Shown here one piece after another: positions 24,930 to 33,810 of a stretch of 64,000 nucleotides of DNA. Made by a program: the position numbers and the translations under genes. Source of the stretch: CAWHXG01 sp963833235 (GTDB lineage Bacteria > Pseudomonadota > Alphaproteobacteria > Rhodobacterales > Rhodobacteraceae); the NCBI GenBank assembly GCA_963833235.1, contig CAWHXG010000003.1:248001-312000 (forward strand). The letters are read 5' to 3'. The number at the start of each line of letters is the position of its first letter. Positions within the stretch are counted from its first letter, which is position 1. The notes below the pieces were generated by a model. The model worked only from the letters and a program-made list of their open reading frames with translations. It was not told where the DNA came from and did no database searches.

Positions 24930-26165
24930 TTGCAAAGCGTTTCAACCAATATGGCGCACCGGATCGTTGCCCGGCCGGCGCGGGGCCTCGCGCTGGAGCG
25001 GCTGCAGGCTTTTCTGCCACGGGCCGGCCACGCCTATGCCGCCCGCCGCAACCACGATCTCGGACCCGATAACCGCGAGGATGTGTCGCAACTTTCCCCG
25101 TATCTCCGTCACCGGATCGTGACCGAGCCAGAGGTTCTGAGCGAGGTGCTGGCGCAGTGGTCGCTGCCGGAGGCCGGGAAGTTCGTCCAGGAGGTCGTAT
25201 GGCGGACGTATTGGAAAGGCTGGCTCGAGATGCGGCCGGGAGTGTGGACGCAATACAAGACCGGGCGTGCGGCGGCGCTCGATCGCCTGGCGGTCGAGGA
25301 CGGCGTACGGCGCGACTGGAGGGCTGCCTGCAATGGCGAAACCGGCATCGATGCCTTCGATCACTGGGCTGGAGAACTGGCGGCGACGGGATATCTGCAC
25401 AACCATGCCCGCATGTGGGTGGCGTCGATCTGGATCTTCACCCTGCGCCTTCCGTGGGAACTGGGGGCGGACTGGTTCCTGCGGCATCTGCTCGACGGCG
25501 ATCCTGCATCCAACACCCTGGGATGGAGATGGGTGGCTGGCCTGCAGACCCGCGGCAAGACCTATCTGGCGACCCGCGAGAACATCGAACGCTACACGGA
25601 CGGGCGGTTCTCGCCCCGGGGGCTGGCCACGTCCGCGCAGGCGCTGGATGGCCCGCCGCCGCCGGCCCCTCGGCCCCTGCCAGAAGCCAGGCTGCCGGAT
25701 GAGTGGGACCGGTCGCGCCGGACCGTCTGGCTGCTCAACGAGGACGATCTGTCGCCAGATTTCGCCCTGCAGGGTGCGCGGGACTTGGTTGTCATGCCCG
25801 TCGACGCCACGATAGACCGCTCTTCCCTGCTGGTGGCGCCAGCCGTCCAGGCATTCGCCGCCGGCGCGATGGACGATTGCCTCACTCGCCATACGAAGGC
25901 GTTCGGCTCCCGGATCGCCTGCGGGCCCGACATGGGCGCCGCCGCCGAGGCCATCGCCGCGTCGGGTGCCGAACAGGTCGTGGGCGCCTATACGCCGGTC
26001 GGCCCCGCTGGCGACCGGGTGAAGGCCCTGGTCGCCGCCCTGGCGCCGTGCGGCATCCCGTTGATCAAGGTCCGCCGGGAATGGGACAGCACCGCCTGGC
26101 CCCATGCGCCCCATGGCTTCTTCCGGTTCCGCGAGCGGATTCCGGAGATGTTGAGCACTTTGTAA
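24930..26165 (+). CDS. Cryptochrome/photolyase-like FAD-binding protein with reversed domain order
   Basis: A 411-aa protein. The N-terminal ~240 residues are the helical FAD-binding domain of photolyases: 'SQLSPYLRHRIVTEPEVL', 'FVQEVVWRTYWKGWLEM', then 'HNHARMWVASIW' and 'LDGDPASNTLGWRWVAG', which carry the FAD and lesion-site residues. The C-terminal ~150 residues ('RTVWLLNEDDLSPDF', 'VVGAYTPVGPAGDRVKALV') look like an alpha/beta domain, which in ordinary photolyases comes first. A TTG start at 24930 is supported by 'ggagagaag' upstream; ATG 24951 is the alternative. DNA repair or light sensing is likely, but the activity is unproven. Confidence 0.8.
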   Translation: MQSVSTNMAHRIVARPARGLALERLQAFLPRAGHAYAARRNHDLGPDNREDVSQLSPYLRHRIVTEPEVLSEVLAQWSLPEAGKFVQEVVWRTYWKGWLEMRPGVWTQYKTGRAAALDRLAVEDGVRRDWRAACNGETGIDAFDHWAGELAATGYLHNHARMWVASIWIFTLRLPWELGADWFLRHLLDGDPASNTLGWRWVAGLQTRGKTYLATRENIERYTDGRFSPRGLATSAQALDGPPPPAPRPLPEARLPDEWDRSRRTVWLLNEDDLSPDFALQGARDLVVMPVDATIDRSSLLVAPAVQAFAAGAMDDCLTRHTKAFGSRIACGPDMGAAAEAIAASGAEQVVGAYTPVGPAGDRVKALVAALAPCGIPLIKVRREWDSTAWPHAPHGFFRFRERIPEMLSTL

Positions 26166-26379
26166 CAATTCGCGGATAGCCCTCCGATGAGGCAACACAG
26201 CCGGGCGAACGCCATTCCCGAGCCCCTCGTGCCTGTGGCATCCAGACGCTGGGTCAAGGGCCTTGCGCTCATATCGGCTGGGGCCAATAAGGCCGCTCGC
26301 AGGGGCACCTCCTGCGCTCCGGCTCGGCAGCAGGACCGGATGTTAAGTCAGTGCGCCAGACCAGTAAGGACGGGACGAC

Positions 26380-28764
26380 ATGCAAGCTCTTGACCTCAAG
26401 ACCGATATCCTCAGGCATCTGAGCTATACGCTGGGCAAGGATGCTTCGCACGCCACGGTCTACGACTGGCGGATGGCCCTGAGCCACGCGGTTCGCGATC
26501 GCATGGTCGACAGCTGGTTCGCGGCGACCCGTTCGACCTACGAGGGGCGGCACAAGCGCGTCTACTACCTTTCGATGGAGTTCCTCATCGGTCGGCTTCT
26601 TGGCGACGCCATCGTCAATCTCGGCCTTCTGGAGGAGGCGAAGGAGGCCTTCGACGCGCTCGGGCTGCCGTTGGGCTCGGTCGTCTCCGACGAACCGGAT
26701 GCGGCCCTTGGCAATGGTGGCCTCGGCCGACTGGCAGCCTGCTTCCTGGAATCGATGTCCACCATCGGCTGCCCGGCCTATGGATACGGCATCCGCTACG
26801 AGCACGGGCTCTTCCGCCAGCGCTTCGTCGAAGGCCGGCAGGTCGAGGATCCGGAGGATTGGCTGCGCCAGGAGCATGCGTGGGAGTTTGAACGGCCCGA
26901 GGCGGCGTTCCAGATCGGCTTCGGCGGCAACGTCACCGAGGATGGCACCCGCGCGGTCTGGACTCCGGCGCAATCTGTGGTCGCCGAGGCCTACGACACG
27001 CCCATCATCGGCTGGCAGGGCCGCTGGGCGAACACCCTGCGCCTCTGGTCGGCGAAGCCGCTGCAGCTCTTCGACCTCGATCGCTTTAACGACGGCGAAT
27101 ATGCGGCGGCGGCGGAACCCGAGGCGCTGGCACGCACGATCAGCCGCGTTCTCTATCCCGACGACACGACGGCTCAGGGCAAAGAGCTGCGCCTCAAGCA
27201 GGAGTTCTTCTTCACCGCCGCCGCCCTGCGCGATATCCTTCGCCGGTTCGACAGCGAATACAACGACATAAGCAAGCTGCCCACCAAGGTCGCGATCCAG
27301 CTCAACGACACCCATCCCGCCATCGCCGGCCCGGAACTGGTGCGGCTGCTGCATGACGAGCGCGGCATGGCCTTCGAGGATGCCGTGACCACCGCGCGGG
27401 CCTGCCTCTCCTATACCAACCACACCCTCCTGCCTGAGGCGCTGGAGCGGTGGTCCGAGGATCTGATGGGCCGGCTGCTGCCGCGCCACCTGCAATTGAT
27501 CGCCCGCATCGACGAGGCGCATGCCGCCAGCCACCCGCGCCGGACCATGACGGCGCTGGAGGGCGGCGACGTGAAGATGGGCGAGCTGAGCTTTATCATG
27601 GCTCACAAGGTCAACGGCGTTTCTGCCCTGCACACCGACCTGATGAAATCCACCGTCTTCGCCGATCTGCACGCCCTGCATCCCGACCGGATCGTGAACC
27701 AGACCAACGGCGTGACTCCGCGGCGCTGGCTGCTGTCGTGCAATCCGCGGCTGTCGGGCCTGATCACCGAGACCATCGGCGACGGCTGGGTCGACGATCT
27801 CGCCCGCCTCGCCGAGCTGGAGCCGCATGTCGACCATCCGGCCTTCATGGCCGCCTATGCCGCCGCCAAGCGCGACAACAAGGCCGATCTTGCCGCCTGG
27901 ATGGCCGGGACGCTGGGTGTCGAGGTCGATCCCGTCGCCATGTTCGATATCCAGATCAAGCGCATCCATGAATACAAGCGCCAGCATCTGAACATCCTCG
28001 AGACGATCGCGCTCTGGCAGGCGATCCGCGACGACCCGCAGGCGGACTGGACCCCGCGGGTGAAGATATTCGGCGGCAAGGCCGCGCCGGGCTACGTCTT
28101 CGCCAAGGAGATCATCCACCTCATCAACGACGTCGCCGCCACGATCAACGGGGATCCCGTCACCGGCGGGCGCCTGAAGGTGGTCTATCCGCCGAACTAC
28201 AACGTGACATTGGCGGAGCGTCTGATCCCGGCCGCCGACCTCAGCGAACAAATCAGCACCGCCGGCAAGGAGGCCAGCGGCACCGGCAACATGAAGTTCG
28301 CCCTGAACGGCGCGCTGACGGTCGGTACGCTCGATGGCGCGAACGTCGAGATCCGCGAGCAGGTGGGCGCGGAGAATTTCTTCCTCTTCGGGATGACCGC
28401 GGCCGAGGTCGTGGAACGGCGGGCGATCGAAGGGCATGCCGCCCGTGCCATCGCCGAGGCCCCGAGGTTGGCCCGAGCGCTCGACGCCATCGCCGACGGC
28501 TCGTTCAGCTCGGGCGCCCGGGATCGCTATGCCGGCATTGTCGACAACCTTCGCGGGCCAGACTATTTCCTCGTCTGCTCCGATTTCGCCGATTACTGGC
28601 GGGCACAGCGCGAGATCGACACCGCGTATCGCGATCAGGGCCGCTGGATGCGCATGGCCGCGCTGAATACCGCCCGGTCCGGCTGGTTCTCCTCGGATCG
28701 CACGATACGGGGGTATATGGACGATGTCTGGAACGCAGACGCCGCAGAACGGTTGATTGCCTGA
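26380..28764 (+). CDS. glgP: Glycogen phosphorylase
   Basis: A 794-aa GT35 enzyme releasing glucose-1-phosphate from glycogen. 'RVYYLSMEFLIGRLLGDAIVNLG', 'ALGNGGLGRLAACFLES' and the PLP site 'GTGNMKFALNGALTVGTLDG' (Lys-639) are intact. The length is normal for bacterial GlgP. It is first in the glgP-glgB-glgC-glgA-glgX-malQ-pgm cluster, all on the plus strand. About 210 bases upstream hold no obvious gene and should contain the cluster promoter. Confidence 0.96.
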   Translation: MQALDLKTDILRHLSYTLGKDASHATVYDWRMALSHAVRDRMVDSWFAATRSTYEGRHKRVYYLSMEFLIGRLLGDAIVNLGLLEEAKEAFDALGLPLGSVVSDEPDAALGNGGLGRLAACFLESMSTIGCPAYGYGIRYEHGLFRQRFVEGRQVEDPEDWLRQEHAWEFERPEAAFQIGFGGNVTEDGTRAVWTPAQSVVAEAYDTPIIGWQGRWANTLRLWSAKPLQLFDLDRFNDGEYAAAAEPEALARTISRVLYPDDTTAQGKELRLKQEFFFTAAALRDILRRFDSEYNDISKLPTKVAIQLNDTHPAIAGPELVRLLHDERGMAFEDAVTTARACLSYTNHTLLPEALERWSEDLMGRLLPRHLQLIARIDEAHAASHPRRTMTALEGGDVKMGELSFIMAHKVNGVSALHTDLMKSTVFADLHALHPDRIVNQTNGVTPRRWLLSCNPRLSGLITETIGDGWVDDLARLAELEPHVDHPAFMAAYAAAKRDNKADLAAWMAGTLGVEVDPVAMFDIQIKRIHEYKRQHLNILETIALWQAIRDDPQADWTPRVKIFGGKAAPGYVFAKEIIHLINDVAATINGDPVTGGRLKVVYPPNYNVTLAERLIPAADLSEQISTAGKEASGTGNMKFALNGALTVGTLDGANVEIREQVGAENFFLFGMTAAEVVERRAIEGHAARAIAEAPRLARALDAIADGSFSSGARDRYAGIVDNLRGPDYFLVCSDFADYWRAQREIDTAYRDQGRWMRMAALNTARSGWFSSDRTIRGYMDDVWNADAAERLIA

Positions 28765-28817
28765 CCGACGGCGCGAGGCGCGGTTGAACTGACCGCGCAA
28801 TGCCGTAGCGTGAGGCC

Positions 28818-31061
28818 ATGACAGAAGCACATTCCCGTTCCAACGACGCCGCGACCGCAACGGTCGCAGGCGTCGATCCCGCCCTTGCCCATGCGGTCGT
28901 CGCCGGCCGATGCGCCGATCCCTTCGCCATCCTCGGCCTTCACCAGCGCGGCAGCCGGCAGACCGTCACCGCCTTCGCCCCGGGCGCCGCGAGGCTGGCC
29001 GCCGTGATGGGCGGCAAGACGCACCCCCTCGCCCCGGTCGATGGCGCCGAGGGCCTCTTCTCGGCCGCCGTCCCCGGCACTGGCGCGTACACGCTCGAAG
29101 CGCACGGGGGGGATGGGCAGAGCTGGTCCTACGACGATCCCTACCGCTTCGGGCCCGTGATGGGCGAGCTCGACGAGTATCTGCTGGGCGAAGGAACCCA
29201 CAAGCGTCTGTGGCAGGTGATGGGCGCCCATGTCCGCCAGCACGAGGGCGCTCACGGTACCCATTTCGCCGTCTGGGCGCCGAACGCCCTGCGGGTTTCT
29301 GTGGTGGGCGGCTTCAACCTCTGGGACGGGCGCCGCCATGTGATGCGCCGCCGCGGGGCCACCGGGGTGTGGGAGATCTTCCTGCCCGGGATCGGCGACG
29401 GCACGGTCTACAAGTACGAAATCGCCGGGCCGGACGGCACGGTCCAGCCGCTCAAGGCCGACCCCTGCGGCTTCGGCTCGCAGCATCCGCCGGCCAATTC
29501 CAGCATCGTGCGCGACATCGCCGGATATGGCTGGCACGACGGCGAGTGGATGGAAACCCGGGCTGGCGCCAATGCCCGGACCGCGCCAATCTCGATCTAC
29601 GAGGTGCATCTGGGCTCCTGGCGCCGCCGCAAGGACGACGGCAACCGACCGCTCAGCTACAAGGAAGATGCCAAGGAGCTCGTCGCCTATGCCACCGACA
29701 TGGGCTTCACCCACCTGGAGTTGCTGCCGGTCAGCGAATTTCCCTTCGACGGGTCCTGGGGCTACCAGCCCGTGGGCCTCTTCGCACCCACCATCCGCTT
29801 CGGCCCTCCCCACGAATTCCGCGACCTTGTGGATGCCGCGCACCAGGCCGGCCTCGGCATCATCCTAGACTGGGTGCCGGGGCATTTCCCGACCGACCCC
29901 CACGGTCTGGGCCGCTTCGACGGCACCCCGCTCTACGAGCACGCCGACCCCCGCGAGGGCTTCCATCAGGACTGGAACACCCTGATCTACAATTACGGCC
30001 GGACGGAGGTGGCGAACTACCTGACAGCCAACGCACTCTACTGGCTCGAGGAATTTCATATCGATGGGCTGCGCGTGGATGCGGTCGCCTCCATGCTCTA
30101 CCGCGACTACTCCCGGAAGGCCGGCGAATGGGTCCCCAACAAGGACGGCGGCCGCGAGAATTACGAGGCCATCGACATGCTGCGCCGCATGAACGTCGTC
30201 ACCTATGGCGAGGTCGACGGCATCATGACGATCGCCGAGGAAAGCACCTCCTTCCCCAGCGTGTCGCGGCCCGTGGATGCCGGTGGTCTCGGCTTCGGCT
30301 ACAAGTGGAACATGGGCTGGATGAACGACACGCTCGACTACATGCAGAAGGACCCCCTGTACCGGCGCCACCACCACCATCAGATGACCTTCGGCCTTCA
30401 TTACGCGTTCAGCGAGAATTTCGTTCTGCCGATCAGCCACGACGAGGTCGTGCACGGCAAGGGCCCGATGATCGACAAGATGCCCGGCAGCCGCGACGAG
30501 AAATTCGCCAACCTGCGCGCCTACTACGCCTTCATGTGGGGGCATCCGGGCAAGAAGCTGCTCTTCATGGGCTGCGAGTTCGCCCAGTCGATCGAATGGA
30601 ACCACGATAAGGAGCTGTCCTGGCACGAGGCGGACACACCCCAGAATGGCGGCGTTCAGCGGCTCGTGCGCGATCTCAATACGCTCTATCGCGGCACGCC
30701 GGCCCTGCATGTCCGCGATGCGGAGCCCGAAGGGTTCCAGTGGATCGAGGCGAACGATGCCGATCGGTCGATCTATGGCTGGATCCGCCGTGGCTTCTCG
30801 GGCGATCCCGAGGTTGCCGTTTTCTGTAACTTCGCGGCCGTCGAGCAGCCCGATCTGCATGTCGGCCTGCCGCTGGCGGGGTATTGGCGCGAGGCGCTCA
30901 ACACCGATGCAAGCCTCTATGGCGGCGGCAATCGCGGCAACATGGGCGGGGTCACGGCTACCGCCAGCGGGCATATGGGCCAGCCCGCCTCGGCCCACCT
31001 CACGCTGCCGCCGCTATCGACCGTCTTTCTGATCCATGACCCGGCAAAGACCGGTGGATGA
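28818..31061 (+). CDS. glgB: 1,4-alpha-glucan branching enzyme
   Basis: A 747-aa GH13_9 enzyme that makes alpha-1,6 branches in glycogen. The N-terminal N1 and CBM48 domains cover about residues 10-220. The catalytic barrel has 'DGLRVDAVASMLYRDYSR' with nucleophile Asp-421 and 'IAEESTSFPSVSRP' with acid/base Glu-474. 'LPISHDEVVHGKG' gives the third acidic residue. It starts at ATG 28818, 53 bases after glgP, and glgC follows 24 bases downstream. Confidence 0.96.
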   Translation: MTEAHSRSNDAATATVAGVDPALAHAVVAGRCADPFAILGLHQRGSRQTVTAFAPGAARLAAVMGGKTHPLAPVDGAEGLFSAAVPGTGAYTLEAHGGDGQSWSYDDPYRFGPVMGELDEYLLGEGTHKRLWQVMGAHVRQHEGAHGTHFAVWAPNALRVSVVGGFNLWDGRRHVMRRRGATGVWEIFLPGIGDGTVYKYEIAGPDGTVQPLKADPCGFGSQHPPANSSIVRDIAGYGWHDGEWMETRAGANARTAPISIYEVHLGSWRRRKDDGNRPLSYKEDAKELVAYATDMGFTHLELLPVSEFPFDGSWGYQPVGLFAPTIRFGPPHEFRDLVDAAHQAGLGIILDWVPGHFPTDPHGLGRFDGTPLYEHADPREGFHQDWNTLIYNYGRTEVANYLTANALYWLEEFHIDGLRVDAVASMLYRDYSRKAGEWVPNKDGGRENYEAIDMLRRMNVVTYGEVDGIMTIAEESTSFPSVSRPVDAGGLGFGYKWNMGWMNDTLDYMQKDPLYRRHHHHQMTFGLHYAFSENFVLPISHDEVVHGKGPMIDKMPGSRDEKFANLRAYYAFMWGHPGKKLLFMGCEFAQSIEWNHDKELSWHEADTPQNGGVQRLVRDLNTLYRGTPALHVRDAEPEGFQWIEANDADRSIYGWIRRGFSGDPEVAVFCNFAAVEQPDLHVGLPLAGYWREALNTDASLYGGGNRGNMGGVTATASGHMGQPASAHLTLPPLSTVFLIHDPAKTGG

Positions 31062-31085
31062 CGGCCACATCCTGAGGGGGACACC

Positions 31086-32351
31086 ATGACACCGAGCACG
31101 CAACGGCTTTCCAGCCGATCCATGGCGTTCGTTCTGGCCGGCGGGCGCGGCTCGCGCCTGAAGGAACTGACGGACCGGCGCGCCAAGCCGGCCGTCTATT
31201 TCGGCGGCAAGACCCGGATCATCGACTTCGCCCTCAGCAACGCGATGAATTCAGGCATCCGCAAGATGGCCATCGCCACGCAATACAAGGCGCACAGCCT
31301 GATCCGCCACTGCCAGAACGGCTGGAACTTCTTCCGCGCCGAGCGAAACGAATACCTCGATATCCTGCCGGCCAGCCAGCGGGTAGACGAAAGTCGCTGG
31401 TATCGCGGCACCGCCGATGCCGTCACCCAGAACATCGACATCGTCGACAGTTACGAGATCGATTACGTGGTCGTGCTGGCCGGAGACCACATCTACAAGA
31501 TGGATTACGAGGCGATGCTCCAGCAGCACGCCGAAACCGGTGCCGACGTGACCGTGGGCTGCCTGACCGTTCCGCGGATGGAGGCAGTGGCCTTCGGGGT
31601 GATGGATACCGATGCTACGGGCCGCATCACCAGCTTTCTCGAGAAGCCGAAGGATCCCCCGGGCACGCCCGACGACCCCGAGATGGCACTGGCCTCCATG
31701 GGGATCTACGTCTTCTCCTGGCCGTTCCTGAGGGATCTCCTGCTACACGACGCAGAAGACGAGAATTCCAGCCACGATTTCGGCACGGACCTGATCCCGG
31801 ACATCGTCAAGAACGGCAAGGCCGTCGCCCACCGCTTCACCGAAAGCTGCGTGAAGCATGACGAAAGCGCTCCGGCCTACTGGCGCGACGTCGGCACGGT
31901 CGATGCGTTCTGGAAGGCCAATCTCGACCTGACGGATTTCACGCCGGACCTTGACCTGTGGGACAAGAACTGGCCGATCTGGACGTATTCGCAGCACGTC
32001 CCGCCCGCCAAGTTCATCCATGACGAGGCGGACCGGCGCGGAATGGCCGTATCTTCGATGATCGCCGGGGGCTGCATCATCTCGGGCACCGAGGTGCGCA
32101 ATTCGCTCCTGCACACGATGGTCCACACCAACTCCTATTCGGTCCTCGATCACGCGGTCGTACTGCCTTACGTTACGGTCGAGCGGCACGCCCGGCTGAA
32201 GAACGTCGTGATCGACCGGGGGGTGACGATCCCCGAAGGGCTGGTCGTGGGCGAGGACCCCGAGGAGGACGGCAAGTGGTTCCGCGTCTCCGAGGGCGGC
32301 GTGACGCTGATCACGCAGCAGATGCTGAACAAGCGGGCCGCCGCGCAATGA
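31086..32351 (+). CDS. glgC: Glucose-1-phosphate adenylyltransferase
   Basis: A 421-aa enzyme making ADP-glucose, the committed step of glycogen synthesis. The N-terminal pyrophosphorylase motif 'LAGGRGSRLKELTDRRAKP' and 'FGGKTRIIDFALSNAMNSG' are intact. A left-handed beta-helix covers the C-terminal third. 'ggggacacc' precedes the ATG. It is normally allosterically regulated by glycolytic intermediates; effector specificity cannot be read here. glgA follows 22 bases later. Confidence 0.96.
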   Translation: MTPSTQRLSSRSMAFVLAGGRGSRLKELTDRRAKPAVYFGGKTRIIDFALSNAMNSGIRKMAIATQYKAHSLIRHCQNGWNFFRAERNEYLDILPASQRVDESRWYRGTADAVTQNIDIVDSYEIDYVVVLAGDHIYKMDYEAMLQQHAETGADVTVGCLTVPRMEAVAFGVMDTDATGRITSFLEKPKDPPGTPDDPEMALASMGIYVFSWPFLRDLLLHDAEDENSSHDFGTDLIPDIVKNGKAVAHRFTESCVKHDESAPAYWRDVGTVDAFWKANLDLTDFTPDLDLWDKNWPIWTYSQHVPPAKFIHDEADRRGMAVSSMIAGGCIISGTEVRNSLLHTMVHTNSYSVLDHAVVLPYVTVERHARLKNVVIDRGVTIPEGLVVGEDPEEDGKWFRVSEGGVTLITQQMLNKRAAAQ

Positions 32352-32373
32352 TCGCGGCCCCGCCTTCGCTACG

Positions 32374-33810
32374 ATGACGAGGGTCCTTTCGGTTGCTTCG
32401 GAGTGCGCCCCGCTGGTCAAGACTGGCGGGCTGGCCGATGTGGTCGGCGCCCTGCCCGGCGCTATGAAGGGTGCGGGCGTCGAGATGCGCACGCTGCTGC
32501 CGGGCTACCGGGCGGTGATGGCGGCGCTCGAAGGCGGCCGCGAGATCTGGCGCGTTGCGGATCACTTCGGCGGCGCGGCCCGGGTGCTGGAGGGGCACGC
32601 GAGGGGCCTTCACCTCTACGTGCTCGACGCGCCGCATCTCTACGATCGCGGCGCCACCCTCTACCTCGGCCCCGATGGCCGCGACTGGCCGGACAACCCG
32701 CAGCGGTTCGCCGCCCTCTCCCTTGTCGCCGCCACCCTCGCCGCCGAGGGCGCGGCCGGCTGGCATCCCGACATCCTGCATCTGCACGACTGGCAGCCCG
32801 GCCTCGCGCCGATCTACCTCAGGCAGAGGCAGGCGGCCGGGCGCGTCGGAACGGTGCTGACAATCCACAACATCGCCTTCCAGGGCCTCGCGCCCCGAAC
32901 GTTGCTGGAGGAGCTACGGCTGCCGGCAGCCGGATTCACGTCCGAAGGCTTCGAATACTGGGGTCAGATCGGCGCCCTAAAGGCCGGCCTCGTCGGCGCC
33001 GACCGGCTGACCACCGTCAGCCCCACCTATGCCCGCGAGTTGATGACCCCGGAATTCGGCATGGGCCTCGATGGGGTACTGCGGGCGCGGGCCGGCGATC
33101 TTCACGGGGTTCTGAACGGCGTTGATCTGGTTGAATGGGACCCGCACGTCGATCCCGCCATCGCGCACCGCTACACCACGCCGAAAGGCAAGGCGCGCAA
33201 CACCGCCGCCCTGCGCGAAGAGGCCGGCCTGCCGCAGGCCGAGGGGCCGCTTTGCGTGCTCGTCTCCCGCCTGACCGAACAGAAGGGGATCGACCTGCTG
33301 CTCGAGGCGCTCCCTGCGCTGCTGGCCGGGGGCGGCCAGCTCGCCATGCTCGGGTCCGGCAACCCCGAGCTCGAGAACGCCTTTCGCGACGTCGCCGCGC
33401 GTCAGCCCGGCGTCGCCGTCCGCATCGGCTACGACGAGGCCCTTGCCCACCGTCTGATCGCCGGCGGCGAGGCGATCCTCGTGCCATCGCGCTTCGAACC
33501 CTGTGGCCTTACCCAACTCTACGGGCTGCGCTACGGCACCCTGCCGCTCGTGGCGCTCACCGGCGGGCTCGCCGACACGGTGATCCCCGCCAGCCCCGCG
33601 GGCCTTCGCGCCGGCGTGGCCACGGGGCTGCAGTTCCACCCCGTGAACGCGGCGTCGCTCGCCGATGCCCTGACCCGTCTTTGCGCCCTATATCGTCAGC
33701 CGGACGTTTGGACGCGCCTTCAGAAAAACGCCATGCGTCAACCCGTGGGCTGGGATGGATCCGCCGCGGACTATGCCGCCCTCTATCAGGAGCTTATCGA
33801 CCAACCATGA
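32374..33810 (+). CDS. glgA: Glycogen synthase (ADP-glucose)
   Basis: A 478-aa GT5 synthase that extends alpha-1,4-glucan from ADP-glucose. The N-terminal ADP-glucose motif is 'SECAPLVKTGGLADVVGALP' (KTGGL). 'LTIHNIAFQGLAP' and the C-terminal 'AILVPSRFEPCGLTQLYGLR' with the catalytic E-x7-E region are present. Its TGA overlaps the ATG of glgX (ATGA), so the two are translationally coupled. Confidence 0.95.
   Translation: MTRVLSVASECAPLVKTGGLADVVGALPGAMKGAGVEMRTLLPGYRAVMAALEGGREIWRVADHFGGAARVLEGHARGLHLYVLDAPHLYDRGATLYLGPDGRDWPDNPQRFAALSLVAATLAAEGAAGWHPDILHLHDWQPGLAPIYLRQRQAAGRVGTVLTIHNIAFQGLAPRTLLEELRLPAAGFTSEGFEYWGQIGALKAGLVGADRLTTVSPTYARELMTPEFGMGLDGVLRARAGDLHGVLNGVDLVEWDPHVDPAIAHRYTTPKGKARNTAALREEAGLPQAEGPLCVLVSRLTEQKGIDLLLEALPALLAGGGQLAMLGSGNPELENAFRDVAARQPGVAVRIGYDEALAHRLIAGGEAILVPSRFEPCGLTQLYGLRYGTLPLVALTGGLADTVIPASPAGLRAGVATGLQFHPVNAASLADALTRLCALYRQPDVWTRLQKNAMRQPVGWDGSAADYAALYQELIDQP

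Noticed and set aside
26269..28860. 863-codon minus-strand frame opposite glgP
   Set aside because: No domain recognised; mirrors codon structure of glgP, which has full phosphorylase motifs.
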